A model generated the notes under the pieces. It was given only the letters and a program-made list of their open reading frames with translations, did not search any database and was not told the origin of the DNA. A program made the translations under genes and the position numbers. This document shows positions 21,878-32,553 of a stretch of DNA of 64,000 nucleotides, one piece after another (the first letter of the stretch is position 1; each line of letters opens with the position of its first letter). This stretch comes from Petrocella atlantisensis (lineage in GTDB: Bacteria; Bacillota; Clostridia; Lachnospirales; Vallitaleaceae), in the NCBI RefSeq assembly GCF_900538275.1, contig NZ_LR130778.1:2724001-2788000 (forward strand). Direction: 5' to 3'.

Positions 21878-22246
21878 ATGGCTCGTATTGCTGGTGTTGA
21901 CTTACCTAGAGAAAAACGTGTAGAAGTTGGTTTGACGTATATTTATGGAATTGGAAGACCAACGGCTGAGAAAATCGTAAAAGAAGCAGGAATTAGTATT
22001 GATACAAGAGTAAGAGATTTAACCGATGCTGAAGTAGGTACTCTACGTGAGATTATCGAAAAAACAGCACAAGTTGAAGGTGATCTTAGAAGAGAAATCG
22101 CTCTTAATATTAAGAGATTAATGGAAATCGGATGTTATCGTGGTATTCGTCATAGAAGAGGTCTTCCTGTTAGAGGACAAAAAACTAAAACGAATGCAAG
22201 AACTAGAAAAGGTCCACGTAGAACAGTAGCTAACAAGAAAAAATAG
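21878..22246 (+). CDS. rpsM: 30S ribosomal protein S13
   Basis: 122 residues. The start [21 protein letters not shown] and end [20 protein letters not shown] are classical for uS13, which contacts the P-site tRNA and forms a bridge to the 50S. It is the first gene of the alpha operon. Confidence 0.98.
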   Translation: MARIAGVDLPREKRVEVGLTYIYGIGRPTAEKIVKEAGISIDTRVRDLTDAEVGTLREIIEKTAQVEGDLRREIALNIKRLMEIGCYRGIRHRRGLPVRGQKTKTNARTRKGPRRTVANKKK

Positions 22247-22264
22247 TTGTAAGGAGGCTTAGTA

Positions 22265-22657
22265 ATGGCAAAAATAGTCAAAAGAACGGCTAAAAAGCGT
22301 GTAAAAAAACATGTTGATCGTGGACAAGCACATATTCAATCTACGTTTAACAATACAATAGTAACCTTGACAGATGCACAAGGGAATACATTATCATGGG
22401 CAAGTGCCGGCGGTTTAGGTTTTAGAGGCTCAAGAAAAAATACACCTTATGCAGCTCAAATGGCAGCAGAAACAGCAGCAAAAGCAGCTATGGTTCACGG
22501 TCTTAAGACAGTTGAAGTCATGGTTAAAGGTCCTGGTTCAGGTAGAGAAGCAGCAATAAGAGCGCTTCAAGCAGCAGGTCTTGATGTAACTAGTATTAAG
22601 GATGTGACGCCAGTTCCTCACAACGGATGTCGTCCACCAAAACGTAGAAGAGTTTAA
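22265..22657 (+). CDS. rpsK: 30S ribosomal protein S11
   Basis: 130 residues, uS11 in the platform near the mRNA exit. The segments [20 protein letters not shown] and [18 protein letters not shown] are diagnostic, ending [20 protein letters not shown] precedes the ATG. Confidence 0.98.
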   Translation: MAKIVKRTAKKRVKKHVDRGQAHIQSTFNNTIVTLTDAQGNTLSWASAGGLGFRGSRKNTPYAAQMAAETAAKAAMVHGLKTVEVMVKGPGSGREAAIRALQAAGLDVTSIKDVTPVPHNGCRPPKRRRV

Positions 22658-22672
22658 TGGAGGTGTCAATAG

Positions 22673-23299
22673 ATGGCTAGATATACAGGTGCTGTTTGTA
22701 GACTTTGCCGTAGAGAAGGCGATAAGCTTTTCCTAAAAGGCGAGAGATGTTACACAGCAAAATGTGCAATGGAACGTAGACCATACGCACCGGGACAACA
22801 TGGAAACAGAAGAGCGAAAGTCTCTGAATACGGTCTACAATTACGTACAAAGCAAAAAGCAAAAAGAATATATGGTGTTTTAGAAACACAATTTAGAAAC
22901 TACTATGAAACAGCTGCACATCAAAAAGGCATCACAGGTGAGAACCTATTGGTACTTCTTGAAATGCGTCTTGACAATGTAGCTTATAGAGCAGGTCTTG
23001 GTCGTTCAAGAACTGAGGCGAGACAAATTGTTCGTCACAATCATATTCTTGTTAATGGTAAGAAAGTTAACATTCCTTCTTATCAAGTAAAAGTTGGCGA
23101 TGTGATTACAGTTAAAGAAAAATCACAAAGCACCCAAGGTATGAAGAACATTATCGAAACTACAGCATCAAGATCCGTTACAGAATGGTTAGATGCAGAT
23201 CTTGAAAACTTTACTGTTAAGATTACAGCTAAACCAGAAAGAGATCAAATCTTGATCCCAGTAGAAGAAACTCTTATTGTCGAGTTATATTCTAAATAA
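22673..23299 (+). CDS. rpsD: 30S ribosomal protein S4
   Basis: 208 residues. This form keeps an N-terminal zinc-type pattern CRLCRREG and C-x-C further on (cysteines about 9, 12, 26 and 31), then the S4 RNA-binding domain [21 protein letters not shown]4 starts 30S assembly. In many bacteria it sits in the alpha operon, as here. Confidence 0.97.
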   Translation: MARYTGAVCRLCRREGDKLFLKGERCYTAKCAMERRPYAPGQHGNRRAKVSEYGLQLRTKQKAKRIYGVLETQFRNYYETAAHQKGITGENLLVLLEMRLDNVAYRAGLGRSRTEARQIVRHNHILVNGKKVNIPSYQVKVGDVITVKEKSQSTQGMKNIIETTASRSVTEWLDADLENFTVKITAKPERDQILIPVEETLIVELYSK

Positions 23300-23307
23300 T
23301 GGTATAT

Positions 23308-23335
23308 ATCTGTATAAATATCATTTTATACAGAT
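23308..23335 (+). promoter_or_regulatory. Perfect hairpin between rpsD and rpoA
   Basis: An 11-bp perfect stem, ATCTGTATAAA with TTTATACAGAT, encloses a 6-nt loop. It is A/T-rich with only AAAA behind it, so it is not a classical terminator. It may be a processing or partial-attenuation site that sets the rpoA level; this is inference. Confidence 0.4.
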
Positions 23336-23393
23336 AAAATGCTTAATCTTTATAAGAGTAAAGTAACCAATCAAAGTTAGGAGGGTCTTGTTA

Positions 23394-24353
23394 GTGTTTG
23401 ATTTCGAGAAACCAAGAATTGACATTTTATCAATTTCAGAAGACAACAAACATGGTTCGTTTGTTATTGAACCTCTTGAAAGAGGTTATGGTACGACTTT
23501 AGGGAATTCTCTAAGAAGAATCATGCTATCATCTTTACCGGGTGCTTCTGTAAGCAGTATTAAAATCGAAGGCGTACTCCATGAATTTAGTACGATTCCT
23601 GGCGTAAAAGAGGATGTTACAGAGATTATTCTTAACATCAAAAGGTTAGCAATTCGTAATAACAGTGATAGTTCAGAGCCAAAAGTAGCGTACATAGAAT
23701 TTGAAGGTGAAGGTGTCGTTACTGGTGCTGATATTCAAGCAGATCCTGACATAGAAATTGCAAATCCGGATCTACCTATAGCAACTCTTAGTGGTGGATC
23801 AGACAGCAAACTTTTCATTGAGCTCACAATCAATAAAGGTAGAGGCTATGTTACGGCTGACAAGAATAAATCTGACGATCAACCAATCGGTGTCATTCCA
23901 ATTGACTCCATCTACACCCCTGTAGAGCGCGTTAATATTAAGGTGGAAAACACCCGTGTTGGTAATGTTACGGATTATGACAAGTTAACATTAGAAGTAT
24001 TCACCGATGGCACTTTGTCACCAGATGAAGCAGTTAGTCTAGCAGCCAAAGTACTCAGTGAACACCTAAGCTTATTCATAGATTTATCAGAAAACGCTAA
24101 AAATGCAGAAGTTATGGTAGAAAAAGAAGACGATGAAAAAGAAAAAGTGCTTGAAATGAGCATTGATGAACTTGAATTGTCCGTACGTTCCTACAACTGT
24201 TTAAAAAGAGCTGGGATTAACACTGTTGAGGAATTAACCAACAGAACCCCTGATGATATGATGAAAGTTAGAAATTTAGGACGCAAATCATTAGAAGAAG
24301 TACTTGCTAAGCTTCAAGAATTAGGTTTACAACTTAGACCTGGTGACGAATAA
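23394..24353 (+). CDS. rpoA: DNA-directed RNA polymerase subunit alpha
   Basis: 319 residues from GTG 23394; the TTG at 23388 lies only two bases after TAGGAGGG and was rejected. The N-terminal dimerisation domain has [20 protein letters not shown]. The C-terminal domain (from about residue 250) has the HhH-type motif [18 protein letters not shown] and residues for UP-element and activator contact. It is the core transcription gene of the alpha operon. Confidence 0.98.
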   Translation: MFDFEKPRIDILSISEDNKHGSFVIEPLERGYGTTLGNSLRRIMLSSLPGASVSSIKIEGVLHEFSTIPGVKEDVTEIILNIKRLAIRNNSDSSEPKVAYIEFEGEGVVTGADIQADPDIEIANPDLPIATLSGGSDSKLFIELTINKGRGYVTADKNKSDDQPIGVIPIDSIYTPVERVNIKVENTRVGNVTDYDKLTLEVFTDGTLSPDEAVSLAAKVLSEHLSLFIDLSENAKNAEVMVEKEDDEKEKVLEMSIDELELSVRSYNCLKRAGINTVEELTNRTPDDMMKVRNLGRKSLEEVLAKLQELGLQLRPGDE

Positions 24354-24399
24354 GCAATCTTCTTAAAATACACACTATCTGGAAAAGGAGGCTGTATCC

Positions 24400-24936
24400 A
24401 TGCCTGGTTATAGAAAACTTGGGAGAGTATCTTCCCAAAGAAAAGCATTACTAAGAAACCAAGTGACGAATCTTTTGTATCATGGTAAAATCAAAACCAC
24501 TGATCCAAAAGCTAAAGAAGTTCGTAAGATTGCTGAGAAATTAATCGCAATGGCTGTAAGAGAAAAAGACAACTATACCGAAGTAACAGTTACTCAAAAA
24601 GTAGCTAAAAAAACTGCTGACGGTAAGAGGGTCAAAGAAGTCGTTGATGGTAAGAAAGTAACTCAATTTGAAGAAATTCAAAAAGTCATCAGAAAAGACA
24701 GTTCAACAAAGCTACATGCTAGAAGAGAGATTTTAAAGGTATTATACCCTGTTACAGAAGTGCCAAAAGAGGCAGCTGGTAAAAAGGCAAATACTAAAAA
24801 AGTAGATCTTGCAGAAGTTTTATTTAATGAGATAGCACCAAAATATACAGATCGTAATGGTGGTTACACAAGAATCATCAAAATCGGTCCACGTAAAGGT
24901 GACGCTGCAGAAGAAGTAATTCTTGAATTAGTATAA
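24400..24936 (+). CDS. rplQ: 50S ribosomal protein L17 with an internal insertion
   Basis: 178 residues, much longer than the usual 113-130 for bL17. The N-terminal part [20 protein letters not shown] and the C-terminal [21 protein letters not shown] are normal. The extra, lysine-rich stretch (about residues 65-135) contains [20 protein letters not shown] and lies where ordinary L17 goes directly into its LHARR segment. I recall enlarged L17 in some Lachnospirales-like Clostridia; the role of the insertion is unknown. A strong terminator follows. Confidence 0.95.
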   Translation: MPGYRKLGRVSSQRKALLRNQVTNLLYHGKIKTTDPKAKEVRKIAEKLIAMAVREKDNYTEVTVTQKVAKKTADGKRVKEVVDGKKVTQFEEIQKVIRKDSSTKLHARREILKVLYPVTEVPKEAAGKKANTKKVDLAEVLFNEIAPKYTDRNGGYTRIIKIGPRKGDAAEEVILELV

Positions 24937-24942
24937 TAAACA

Positions 24943-24976
24943 GGGGTTAAGTGCGCTGCACTTAGCCCTCTTTTTA
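24943..24976 (+). terminator. Intrinsic terminator after rplQ
   Basis: The stem AGGGGTTAAGTGC with GCACTTAGCCCT around a short loop is followed by a T5 tract. It ends the long ribosomal series. Confidence 0.9.
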
Positions 24977-25084
24977 TTCTCTAGGAAAGATTCACAAACA
25001 CTGTCAGTATGAATAGTTGAGACCCCAATACTTTGGGTGCTGACCTATTTTGCGGACAACAAACGGAAACGGAGTGACAAGAAA

Positions 25085-25930
25085 ATGGTAAAAGCGAATA
25101 ATTTGATATTTGAATATGTTGCTCATAATGATCGTGGCGAAGTGGAAGGTGTTCACAGAGCCATCGATGACGTCTCCTTTGATGTGAAAAAAGGAGACTT
25201 TATTGCTATCTTGGGTCATAATGGCTCAGGAAAATCCACTTTGGCTAAACACTTGAATGCCCTATTAAAACCAAAATCAGGAACTTTGCTTATTAAAAAC
25301 ATGGATACAAAAGATGACCAACACGTTTGGGATATAAGGCAGTCCGCAGGTATGGTTTTTCAAAATCCGGACAACCAGATTATTGCTACTATTGTAGAAG
25401 AAGATGTTGCTTTTGGTCCTGAGAATATCGGAATAGAGGCCGGTGAAATAAGAAGAAGAGTGGATATGGCTCTAGAAGTTGTTGAGATGACAGAATATGC
25501 AGGACACTCACCCAATAAGCTATCAGGTGGTCAGAAACAACGGATTGCAATAGCTGGCGTACTTGCTATGAAACCGGATTGTATTATTCTAGATGAACCA
25601 ACAGCCATGTTAGATCCTTCAGGGCGAGAAGAAGTCCTAAAAACTGTACAAAAATTAAATAAAGAGGACAAGATAACGATTATACTCATTACACACTTCA
25701 TGGAGGAAGCTGTATTGGCGGACCATGTCTATGTTATGGCAGAAGGAAAGATTGCTTTAGATGGTTTACCAAGAGATGTTTTCTCAAAAGTTAAGACGAT
25801 GAAAGACTTAAAATTAAATGTACCGGAGGTAACGGAACTGGCCTATGAACTTAAACAGGCAGGTATTGATATTCCGACAGATTTATTAACGATCGATGAA
25901 ATGGTGGAAAGTATATGTCAATTACAATAG
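25085..25930 (+). CDS. ecfA1: Energy-coupling factor transporter ATPase EcfA1
   Basis: 281 residues from ATG 25085, preceded by GGAGTG; an upstream in-frame ATG at 25037 would overlap the promoter region and lacks a site. It is one of two ATPases that drive vitamin uptake with EcfT and exchangeable S components. Walker A is GHNGSGKST (about 44-52), signature LSGGQKQR, Walker [10 protein letters not shown]. It overlaps ecfA2 by 16 bp. Confidence 0.96.
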   Translation: MVKANNLIFEYVAHNDRGEVEGVHRAIDDVSFDVKKGDFIAILGHNGSGKSTLAKHLNALLKPKSGTLLIKNMDTKDDQHVWDIRQSAGMVFQNPDNQIIATIVEEDVAFGPENIGIEAGEIRRRVDMALEVVEMTEYAGHSPNKLSGGQKQRIAIAGVLAMKPDCIILDEPTAMLDPSGREEVLKTVQKLNKEDKITIILITHFMEEAVLADHVYVMAEGKIALDGLPRDVFSKVKTMKDLKLNVPEVTELAYELKQAGIDIPTDLLTIDEMVESICQLQ

Positions 25931-26763
25931 AAAATTTGAATTATACATATGGTGTAGATACTGCATTTAGAATGCAAGCTTTAAAGCAGATCAATTTGAC
26001 AATTAAACCCGGTGAGTTTGTAGGTTTAATTGGACATACCGGATCAGGCAAGTCTACCCTCATACAACAGATCAATGGTATATTGAAACCGGATTCCGGA
26101 AGCGTGATAATTGGAGATATATCCATCTTTGATAAAGGTGTGGATCTAAAGAGTATAAGGCAAAAAGTAGGTTTAGTATTTCAATATCCGGAGCATCAAT
26201 TATTTGAAATGACGGTGTTTAAAGACGTGGCATTTGGTCCGACGAATATGAAGCTTGAAGAGGATGAAATTAAAAAAAGGGTTAAGCATGCATTGGATAT
26301 CGTTGGTATTGATGAAACCTTATACGAATCCTCACCCTTTGATCTTTCAGGTGGACAAAAAAGACGTGTTGCCATAGCAGGTGTACTTGCGATGATGCCC
26401 AAAATACTTATCCTGGACGAGCCGACAGCAGGTCTTGACCCACAGGGTCGCTATGAGATTCTAAATGAGATACAAAACCTACACAAAAGTCTTGGCATTA
26501 CCGTCATATTGGTTTCACACAGTATGGAAGACATCGCCCGCTATGTTGAACGGGTTGTTGTTATGGATAAAGGAGAGATTAAAATGGATGGTGTTGTCAA
26601 AGAGATTTTTAAGGAAACAGAAGCCCTTGAAGCCATGGGTCTTGCTGTACCACAAGTCAGCTACCTTATCCAAGCATTAAACAAACATGGTTTCAATCTA
26701 TCTGCGGACATCGTTACACTTGAAGAAGCCAAGGATGCTTTAATCACCTTACTTAAAAAATAG
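25915..26763 (+). CDS. ecfA2: Energy-coupling factor transporter ATPase EcfA2
   Basis: 282 residues, second ATPase of the ECF module. Walker [10 protein letters not shown], signature LSGGQKRR, Walker [14 protein letters not shown] and the switch His in VSHSMED are all present. It pairs with EcfA1 as a heterodimer; both carry the C-terminal coupling extension after the ATPase core. It overlaps ecfA1 and precedes ecfT. Confidence 0.96.
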   Translation: MSITIENLNYTYGVDTAFRMQALKQINLTIKPGEFVGLIGHTGSGKSTLIQQINGILKPDSGSVIIGDISIFDKGVDLKSIRQKVGLVFQYPEHQLFEMTVFKDVAFGPTNMKLEEDEIKKRVKHALDIVGIDETLYESSPFDLSGGQKRRVAIAGVLAMMPKILILDEPTAGLDPQGRYEILNEIQNLHKSLGITVILVSHSMEDIARYVERVVVMDKGEIKMDGVVKEIFKETEALEAMGLAVPQVSYLIQALNKHGFNLSADIVTLEEAKDALITLLKK

Positions 26764-26785
26764 TCAGAGCAAAGAGGTAAACACA

Positions 26786-27589
26786 ATGATTAGGGATATA
26801 ACCATCGGACAATTTTATCCGGCACAGTCAAGGATTCATGATCTGGACCCGCGTACAAAAATTAATGGTACTTTCTTTTTTATACTATCATTATTTATAA
26901 ACCAGTCTCTTATGACCTATGGCATAGCATTTCTAGCCCTTAGTGCGGTTATTATGACAACAACGATACCGGTACGCTTTATGCTAAAAGGTTTAAAATC
27001 CATATTTATCATAATAATGTTAACGATAGTGCTGAATCTATTTTTCACACCGGGCACGACGGTGTTATTGACACTGGGTCGTTTTACAATAACACTTGAA
27101 GGTCTTCAAACCGCGTTCTATATGGGCACAAGGCTCATCATGTTGATTATAGGCTCTTCAGTCTTGACGCTGACGACATCACCGATAACATTGACAGATG
27201 GCATAGAGGCATTGCTAAAGCCCTTAGAGCGCATCAAGGTACCTGCTCATGAGATTGCCATGATGATGACCATTGCTCTACGATTCATTCCAATTCTATT
27301 AGAGGAAACGGATAAAATCATGAAAGCACAACTTGCACGTGGTGCAGATTTTGAAACAGGTGGATTAATAAAAAAAGCAAAAAGCATGGTTCCCTTGTTG
27401 GTACCTCTGTTTATATCTTCATTTAGAAGAGCAGATGATCTTGCACTTGCCATGGAAGCAAGATGTTATAGAGGCGGAGAAGGGCGAACCCGTTTAAAGC
27501 AACTCAGATATAAAAAAATTGATTTCTGGGCATACAGCATTCTAGCGGTTTATTTGGCTGTTTTTATCGTCATGAGATTGCTATTATAA
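26786..27589 (+). CDS. ecfT: Energy-coupling factor transporter transmembrane protein EcfT
   Basis: 267 residues with several hydrophobic spans. The cytoplasmic coupling helices carry the two Ala-Arg-Gly-type motifs AQLARGADF and AMEARCYRGG, which dock on the ATPases. It links the ATPases to substrate-binding S proteins encoded elsewhere. The gene follows ecfA2 by 22 bp. Confidence 0.95.
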   Translation: MIRDITIGQFYPAQSRIHDLDPRTKINGTFFFILSLFINQSLMTYGIAFLALSAVIMTTTIPVRFMLKGLKSIFIIIMLTIVLNLFFTPGTTVLLTLGRFTITLEGLQTAFYMGTRLIMLIIGSSVLTLTTSPITLTDGIEALLKPLERIKVPAHEIAMMMTIALRFIPILLEETDKIMKAQLARGADFETGGLIKKAKSMVPLLVPLFISSFRRADDLALAMEARCYRGGEGRTRLKQLRYKKIDFWAYSILAVYLAVFIVMRLLL

Positions 27590-27602
27590 AAGGAGCGCCA
27601 TC

Positions 27603-28349
27603 ATGAATTATTACAAGTTAACAGTAGCTTATGACGGTACGAACTACTGTGGTTGGCAAGTACAAAAGAATGATAAAACAATACAAGGTATTATGATGAA
27701 AGCAGCCAAGACCTTATTTGGGGAAGAGGTTACCTTAACAGGGGCCAGTAGAACGGACTCTGGGGTTCATGCTAATGGGCAAGTGGTTCTAATGGCAAGC
27801 CATAAAGATATGGAGACATATAAAATACCTTTAGCCTTGAACATGCATTTGCCCAGAGACATTGTTGTTACAAAAGCTGAAGAAGTGGATGAAACCTTTC
27901 ATCCAAGGTATATACCCCATCAAAAAACTTATATATATAGCGTCTATAACGGTCCTCATCATTTACCGAAAGACCAACGTTATAGTATGCACTATCGATA
28001 TAATCTAAAACTAGAACCGATGGAGGAAGCCGCCAAGTATTTCATCGGTACCCATGATTTTGAAAGTTACAGCTCAATAAAGAAAAGTATAGATCAGACA
28101 ATTAGAACGATTCATGAGTTGAAGATTACTAAAGAAGGTTCTATGTACCGGTTTAAGATCGTAGGGAACGGTTTTTTATATAATATGGTTAGAATCATGG
28201 TAGGAACACTTCTTGAAGTAGGGAATGGCAGAAGAAAACCGGAATCGATTCGAGAGGGTTTGGAAAAAAAATCAAGAAAAGCAGCAGGCAAAACAGCACC
28301 GGCAAAAGGTCTGACACTAGAATGCATAGATTACTTACAAGGAGATTAG
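27603..28349 (+). CDS. truA: tRNA pseudouridine(38-40) synthase TruA
   Basis: 248 residues. The catalytic Asp is in GASRTDSGVHANGQV (about residue 54). The start YYKLTVAYDGTNYCGWQVQ and the C-terminal GNGFLYNMVRIMVGTL are characteristic. It modifies the anticodon arm of tRNAs. It follows ecfT as in most Firmicutes, with AAAGGAG before the ATG. Confidence 0.97.
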   Translation: MNYYKLTVAYDGTNYCGWQVQKNDKTIQGIMMKAAKTLFGEEVTLTGASRTDSGVHANGQVVLMASHKDMETYKIPLALNMHLPRDIVVTKAEEVDETFHPRYIPHQKTYIYSVYNGPHHLPKDQRYSMHYRYNLKLEPMEEAAKYFIGTHDFESYSSIKKSIDQTIRTIHELKITKEGSMYRFKIVGNGFLYNMVRIMVGTLLEVGNGRRKPESIREGLEKKSRKAAGKTAPAKGLTLECIDYLQGD

Positions 28350-28350
28350 A

Positions 28351-29475
28351 ATGAAGAAAAATATACTTCGTGTTGGCATCATGTTTTTTTTAATATTAGT
28401 CATAACAGGTTGTGAAAAAAGAGCAAATACCTCCGAGGAACAAGATGTTTTTATTGGTAAAATCCTTGCAATAACAAAAGATGAGATTAATGTTATTGAA
28501 ACATCAGGCGGTGGCTACGAGCAGAGGGTTCAAGAAGCAGAGGTTAAACTACTAGACGGTCCTTATGAGGGTGAAGTGATTAGGGTTATTAACTCTATGG
28601 ATCAGATGTATGCTTATGACTTGGAACTTTTTGAAGGTTCTGAGATTTATACTTTTGTCGAATATGATGAAGATGGCAAAATCCTGGAAGGCTTTGTTTA
28701 TAGCTATAGAAGGGATAAATATATCTATGTTTTAGTAGGCATATTCCTTATACTTATGGTGGTGGTTGGTGGCTATCAAGGTCTAAGGACACTTTTGACT
28801 CTTGGGTTGACGCTGGCAGGTATTTATTATATGTTGATTGGTATAGCAGCGGGTGGTAACGCTATTTTGTTATCTATGGTGATTTGTACGCTCATTGCTG
28901 TTGTAACCATGTTTCTGGTGACCGGCTTTAATCGAAAATCCATTTCGGCTATTTTGGGAACCATTGGTGGTGTACTTGTATCCGGGATTATAGCGATTAT
29001 TGCCAGTGATTATGCTGTTCTGACCGGTCTTGGTACAACAGAAGCACAGATGCTTGTCTTTACTCAAGGTGAGATTGATTTTAATTTTACCAGCATTTTA
29101 TTTGCAAGTATTTTGCTTGGAACACTTGGTGCCGTCATGGATGTATGTATGTCCATAGCTTCTGCCATCAATGAAATAACCGAAGCCAATCCTTTTATGA
29201 GTACAAAAGATCTTTTTAAATCAGGTATGAACATAGGTAGAGATGTTATGGGTACCATGGCAAACACTCTTATACTTGCCTATGCCGGTACATCCATATT
29301 TTTGATTCTCGTATTCTTTATGAATGACATACCCTATTTTGATATCATTAATATGGACGCTATAGCAACAGAGATTGTTAGGGCGCTATCGGGTACGATT
29401 GGGTTGGTTTTAAGTATTCCTTTAACGGCTTATATTGCAGCTGTTTTGGAGAAGAAAAATGAAAGTAATTATTAA
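28351..29475 (+). CDS. YibE/F-family membrane protein
   Basis: 374 residues. The N-terminus MKKNILRVGIMFFLILVITG ends in a lipobox-like ITGC (Cys21), then comes a soluble outside segment of about 100 residues. Seven or so membrane spans follow from about residue 127, with the family features GGYQGLRTLLTLGL and GTLGAVMDVCMSIASAINEI. The family's substrate is unknown. The gene is not usual between truA and rplM. Its last 75 bp plus 40 bp downstream are duplicated at 31486-31600 by the IS1634-like insertion. Confidence 0.85.
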   Translation: MKKNILRVGIMFFLILVITGCEKRANTSEEQDVFIGKILAITKDEINVIETSGGGYEQRVQEAEVKLLDGPYEGEVIRVINSMDQMYAYDLELFEGSEIYTFVEYDEDGKILEGFVYSYRRDKYIYVLVGIFLILMVVVGGYQGLRTLLTLGLTLAGIYYMLIGIAAGGNAILLSMVICTLIAVVTMFLVTGFNRKSISAILGTIGGVLVSGIIAIIASDYAVLTGLGTTEAQMLVFTQGEIDFNFTSILFASILLGTLGAVMDVCMSIASAINEITEANPFMSTKDLFKSGMNIGRDVMGTMANTLILAYAGTSIFLILVFFMNDIPYFDIINMDAIATEIVRALSGTIGLVLSIPLTAYIAAVLEKKNESNY

Positions 29476-29515
29476 CACTATTTCACTTGACACACCAGGG
29501 TGAATGTACTATAAT
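29401..29515 (+). repeat. Left copy of the 115-bp target duplication of IS1634-like copy 2
   Basis: It starts GGGTTGGTTTTAAG inside the YibE/F gene and ends at the TATAAT of the rplM promoter. It is identical to 31486-31600. Both duplications in this window begin with GGG and end with TATAAT. Confidence 0.95.
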
Positions 29516-31485
29516 CCTGTCTTTGACAGTTGTGAAACAGAAAAAGCTTGAAATCCCTTATAAATAGGGGCTTCAAGCTTTTTATATGTCATTAATTTTT
29601 GCGTACTTTTTTTTTACTTTTTAGTCTTTTTGTATATATTTTTCATTTCTTTGTCGCTGACAATCTGATAGTCTGTTCTAAATCCATAGGTATCATGTAG
29701 TGCATCTGTAAAATCAGTACGTGTATAGGTCGGAATAAAACCCTGTCCAGGAACGCAATAGAAGTTCATATCCTTTAACTGGCCGACGATTTCGTTCGTT
29801 GTAAACTGGTTGTCTAGGTCTTTCTCCAGATATCTATATAAAACAAGTGCTAGAAAACAGGTTGTAAAATGCGCTTTTATACGGTCGTCTCTTTGAAGAT
29901 AAACAGGTCTTGCTTTAAACTCGCTCTTCATAATTCTAAAACATTCTTCAACTTCCCAACGTCGGTGGTTAATTCTAGCTATTTCAGAAGCATCTTCGTC
30001 AAGGTTAGTACATACTGCATAGAAGCCGTCATAGATACTTTCCTCAGCAACAGTATTTGAATTAAGATGGTAAAGTGTCTCTTCTGCAACTTCACCATCA
30101 CTTGTAACATTGGTGGAAGCGATAAATCGTTTATAATCATTTTGTCTTTTCTTACCTATACTTTTTGGGTTAGTGCTAATGAGTTTTGTGGCACGTTCAA
30201 GTTGTTTGTTTCTGATCTGACGTTGATAATAACGGTATTTAAGAGAAAAGGTGACAATCAGTTTTGCTCAAGATCATTCTCTTTAATCCATCTCTCTTTA
30301 TAAAAGGTCATATTCTTATATTGCTCACAAAGACTTTCATTTTCATCAAACAGGTTTAAATCAAAGGTTTCTTTGGAATCATTGTGCCTCCATCCAGTTG
30401 GTTCTAAAGCCCACTCTTTTAAAAACTGCTTAAGTTTTTTGATGGATTGAGTTGTAATAAAAGAACGTCCATTTATATTATTAAACTTCCTATTTGCATT
30501 TGAAGATAAGCCGGCATCAGTACATACAACAAACTTGGATAGTTTGAAGTCTTCGATAATTTGCTTTTCTAAAGGCTTTAGAGTCACCTGCTCATTGGTA
30601 TTGCCACTGTGAATGTTAAAAGCGAGAGGAATACCATCTCCATCCATAAACAAGCCCATTTCTACAATAGGGTTAGGACGGTTTTCTTTGGAGGGTCCAT
30701 ATTGTTTAAGGCCATCTTCTTGTTCAATCTCAAAAAAGTAGTTGGTACAGTCATAATAAAGAATTCGATCATTACGTTTAGAAACTGCTAGACTGTTTTT
30801 GTAAAGCTGTGATTGTATGAAATCGGATTCCTTAGCGATAACTTCTAAAGACCTGTAAATGTTCTGTAATTCAAAGTTTGGCTGTTCGAGAAGACGTTTA
30901 GAAGATTCAAAGGTGCAAAGCTTGGAAGAAGGAAAAAGAATTCTTCCGTAAATCAAACGAGAGAGAATACCGTTAAGGTCATAGGTGAACTTGTGCCTTG
31001 AAGAAATATCGTTACAAATCTTATGAAGCCCTAACTGGTAATAAATCTGTTGAAGAAAAAGATAGCCACCGTTGTAGGAACGTTGAATCTCTTTATCAAT
31101 AAGCGTGGATTGCCTAAGCTTGATAATAACCTCACGTTTTTGTTCTTTTTCTTGGCGATTAAGATCTTCGATATACTTTTTGGCCCACTCTATGGGATTA
31201 GCACCATTTAGCTTTTTTTCTAAATCAGAATATCTGCCAAGTTTTTCGACGGTTCTAGTTTTTTGTTTTCCATCAACATAAATAGTTTCTATGACATATA
31301 ATAATTGAACATTTTAGAATTTACAACTTTCAGCCTCATAACAACACCTCCTAATACCCTATATTATATCATAGAACGTAGTAGAACGTAAATGAAAAGA
31401 GTAGAATTTGACAAAAAAATAAGCCTAAATAGGCTTGTTATAAGGTTTTCGCTGTTTTAGTTACTTCGGCAAGTGTCAAAGACCC
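29516..31485 (-). mobile_element. IS1634-family insertion sequence, copy 2
   Basis: The 1970-bp element has the same ends as copy 1 (6016-7984) and the same leftward orientation. The differences I can find are run-length changes in homopolymers. It is flanked by an exact 115-bp duplication. It lies between the YibE/F gene and rplM. Confidence 0.95.
29614..31339 (-). pseudogene. IS1634-family transposase, multiple homopolymer frameshifts
   Basis: The reading frame is the same as in copy 1 but broken at other places. The start region loses one A near 31315, an internal T4 instead of T5 near 30261-30265 splits the DDE domain, and an extra T near 29626-29632 alters the C-terminus (ending KKTKK instead of KRLKSKKKYAKIND). 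The longest fragment (30258-30956) has both catalytic Asp motifs (YYDCTNYF and CTDAGLSS); the RRWEVEECF motif, if intact, was in 29614-29931 and its upstream part. At the copy 1 break this copy is intact. Confidence 0.85.
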
Positions 31486-31600
31486 GGGTTGGTTTTAAGT
31501 ATTCCTTTAACGGCTTATATTGCAGCTGTTTTGGAGAAGAAAAATGAAAGTAATTATTAACACTATTTCACTTGACACACCAGGGTGAATGTACTATAAT
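31486..31600 (+). repeat. Right copy of the 115-bp target duplication, with YibE/F gene fragment
   Basis: It repeats 29401-29515 exactly. It holds a non-functional copy of the last 24 codons of the YibE/F gene (31486-31560) and the complete rplM promoter. Confidence 0.95.
31572..31600 (+). promoter_or_regulatory. rplM-rpsI promoter (functional copy)
   Basis: TTGACA (31572-31577), 17-bp spacer, TATAAT (31595-31600): a consensus sigma-A promoter 90 bp before rplM. A twin at 29487-29515 points into the IS1634-like element. It was regenerated by the target duplication. Confidence 0.85.
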
Positions 31601-31690
31601 GTTGTAGCGTGAGTTTGTATTATAAACCCCTTAGCCCCGGGTTTTGACCTACAAAAAACGAAACTAAGAATTCAATAGGAGGTAGAACCC

Positions 31691-32125
31691 ATGAACACAT
31701 TCATGCCAAACGATCAAACAGTTGATAGAAAATGGTATGTTGTTGATGCGACAGGACTGACACTCGGACGTCTTGCATCTGAAGTCGCTAAAGTACTTAG
31801 CGGTAAAACAAAGCCGATTTACACACCACATGTAGATACGGGTGACCATGTAATCATAATAAATTGCGAAAAAGTTGTATTGACAGGTAAAAAACTTGAC
31901 CAAAAACTATACAGAACATATAGTGGATACATTGGTGGTCTTAAAGAAACCAAGTACAGAGATATGATGAAGAATAAGCCTGAACTTGTAATGACCCATG
32001 CAGTAAAGGGTATGTTGCCAAAAAACAAGATTGGTGCTCAAATGCTTACCAAATTGCGTGTCTATAGAGGCGCTGAACATAACCACGAAGCTCAAAAACC
32101 AGAAGTATTAGAATTTAAATTCTAA
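31691..32125 (+). CDS. rplM: 50S ribosomal protein L13
   Basis: 144 residues, normal uL13, an early 50S assembly protein. Motifs are [20 protein letters not shown] and the central [26 protein letters not shown] precedes the ATG. In other Firmicutes it follows truA directly; here the YibE/F gene and an insertion sequence intervene. Confidence 0.98.
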   Translation: MNTFMPNDQTVDRKWYVVDATGLTLGRLASEVAKVLSGKTKPIYTPHVDTGDHVIIINCEKVVLTGKKLDQKLYRTYSGYIGGLKETKYRDMMKNKPELVMTHAVKGMLPKNKIGAQMLTKLRVYRGAEHNHEAQKPEVLEFKF

Positions 32126-32148
32126 TAGTCTCGAGAGGAGGAATAGAC

Positions 32149-32541
32149 GTGGCACAAGTAAAATATTACGGAACAGGTCGTAGAAAAAGCAGCGTTGCAA
32201 GAGTCTATCTTGTACCTGGAAATGGTAAAATTACAATTAACAAAAGAGATATAGATGATTACTTTGGTTATGAAACCTTAAAAGTAATTACAAAACAACC
32301 ACTTGTATTAACAGAGACATTAAGTAAGTTTGATGTAATCGTTAACGCACATGGTGGAGGATTCACAGGTCAAGCCGGTGCAATCAGACATGGTATCTCA
32401 AGAGCATTGCTTGAAGCAGACATTGAGTTCAGACCCGCACTCAAAAAAGCAGGATTCTTAACAAGAGACCCTCGTATGAAAGAGCGTAAAAAATACGGTC
32501 TTAAAGCAGCCAGAAGAGCACCTCAATTCTCAAAAAGATAA
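32149..32541 (+). CDS. rpsI: 30S ribosomal protein S9
   Basis: 130 residues, usual uS9. It starts [19 protein letters not shown] and ends with the tRNA-contacting tail RRAPQFSKR. The start is GTG at 32149 after GAGGAGG. A strong terminator follows. Confidence 0.98.
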   Translation: MAQVKYYGTGRRKSSVARVYLVPGNGKITINKRDIDDYFGYETLKVITKQPLVLTETLSKFDVIVNAHGGGFTGQAGAIRHGISRALLEADIEFRPALKKAGFLTRDPRMKERKKYGLKAARRAPQFSKR

Positions 32542-32553
32542 GCAGTTACTTGC

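Noticed and set aside
25037-25084. Longer N-terminus for EcfA1
   Set aside because: No ribosome binding site and no family similarity; GGAGTG precedes ATG 25085.
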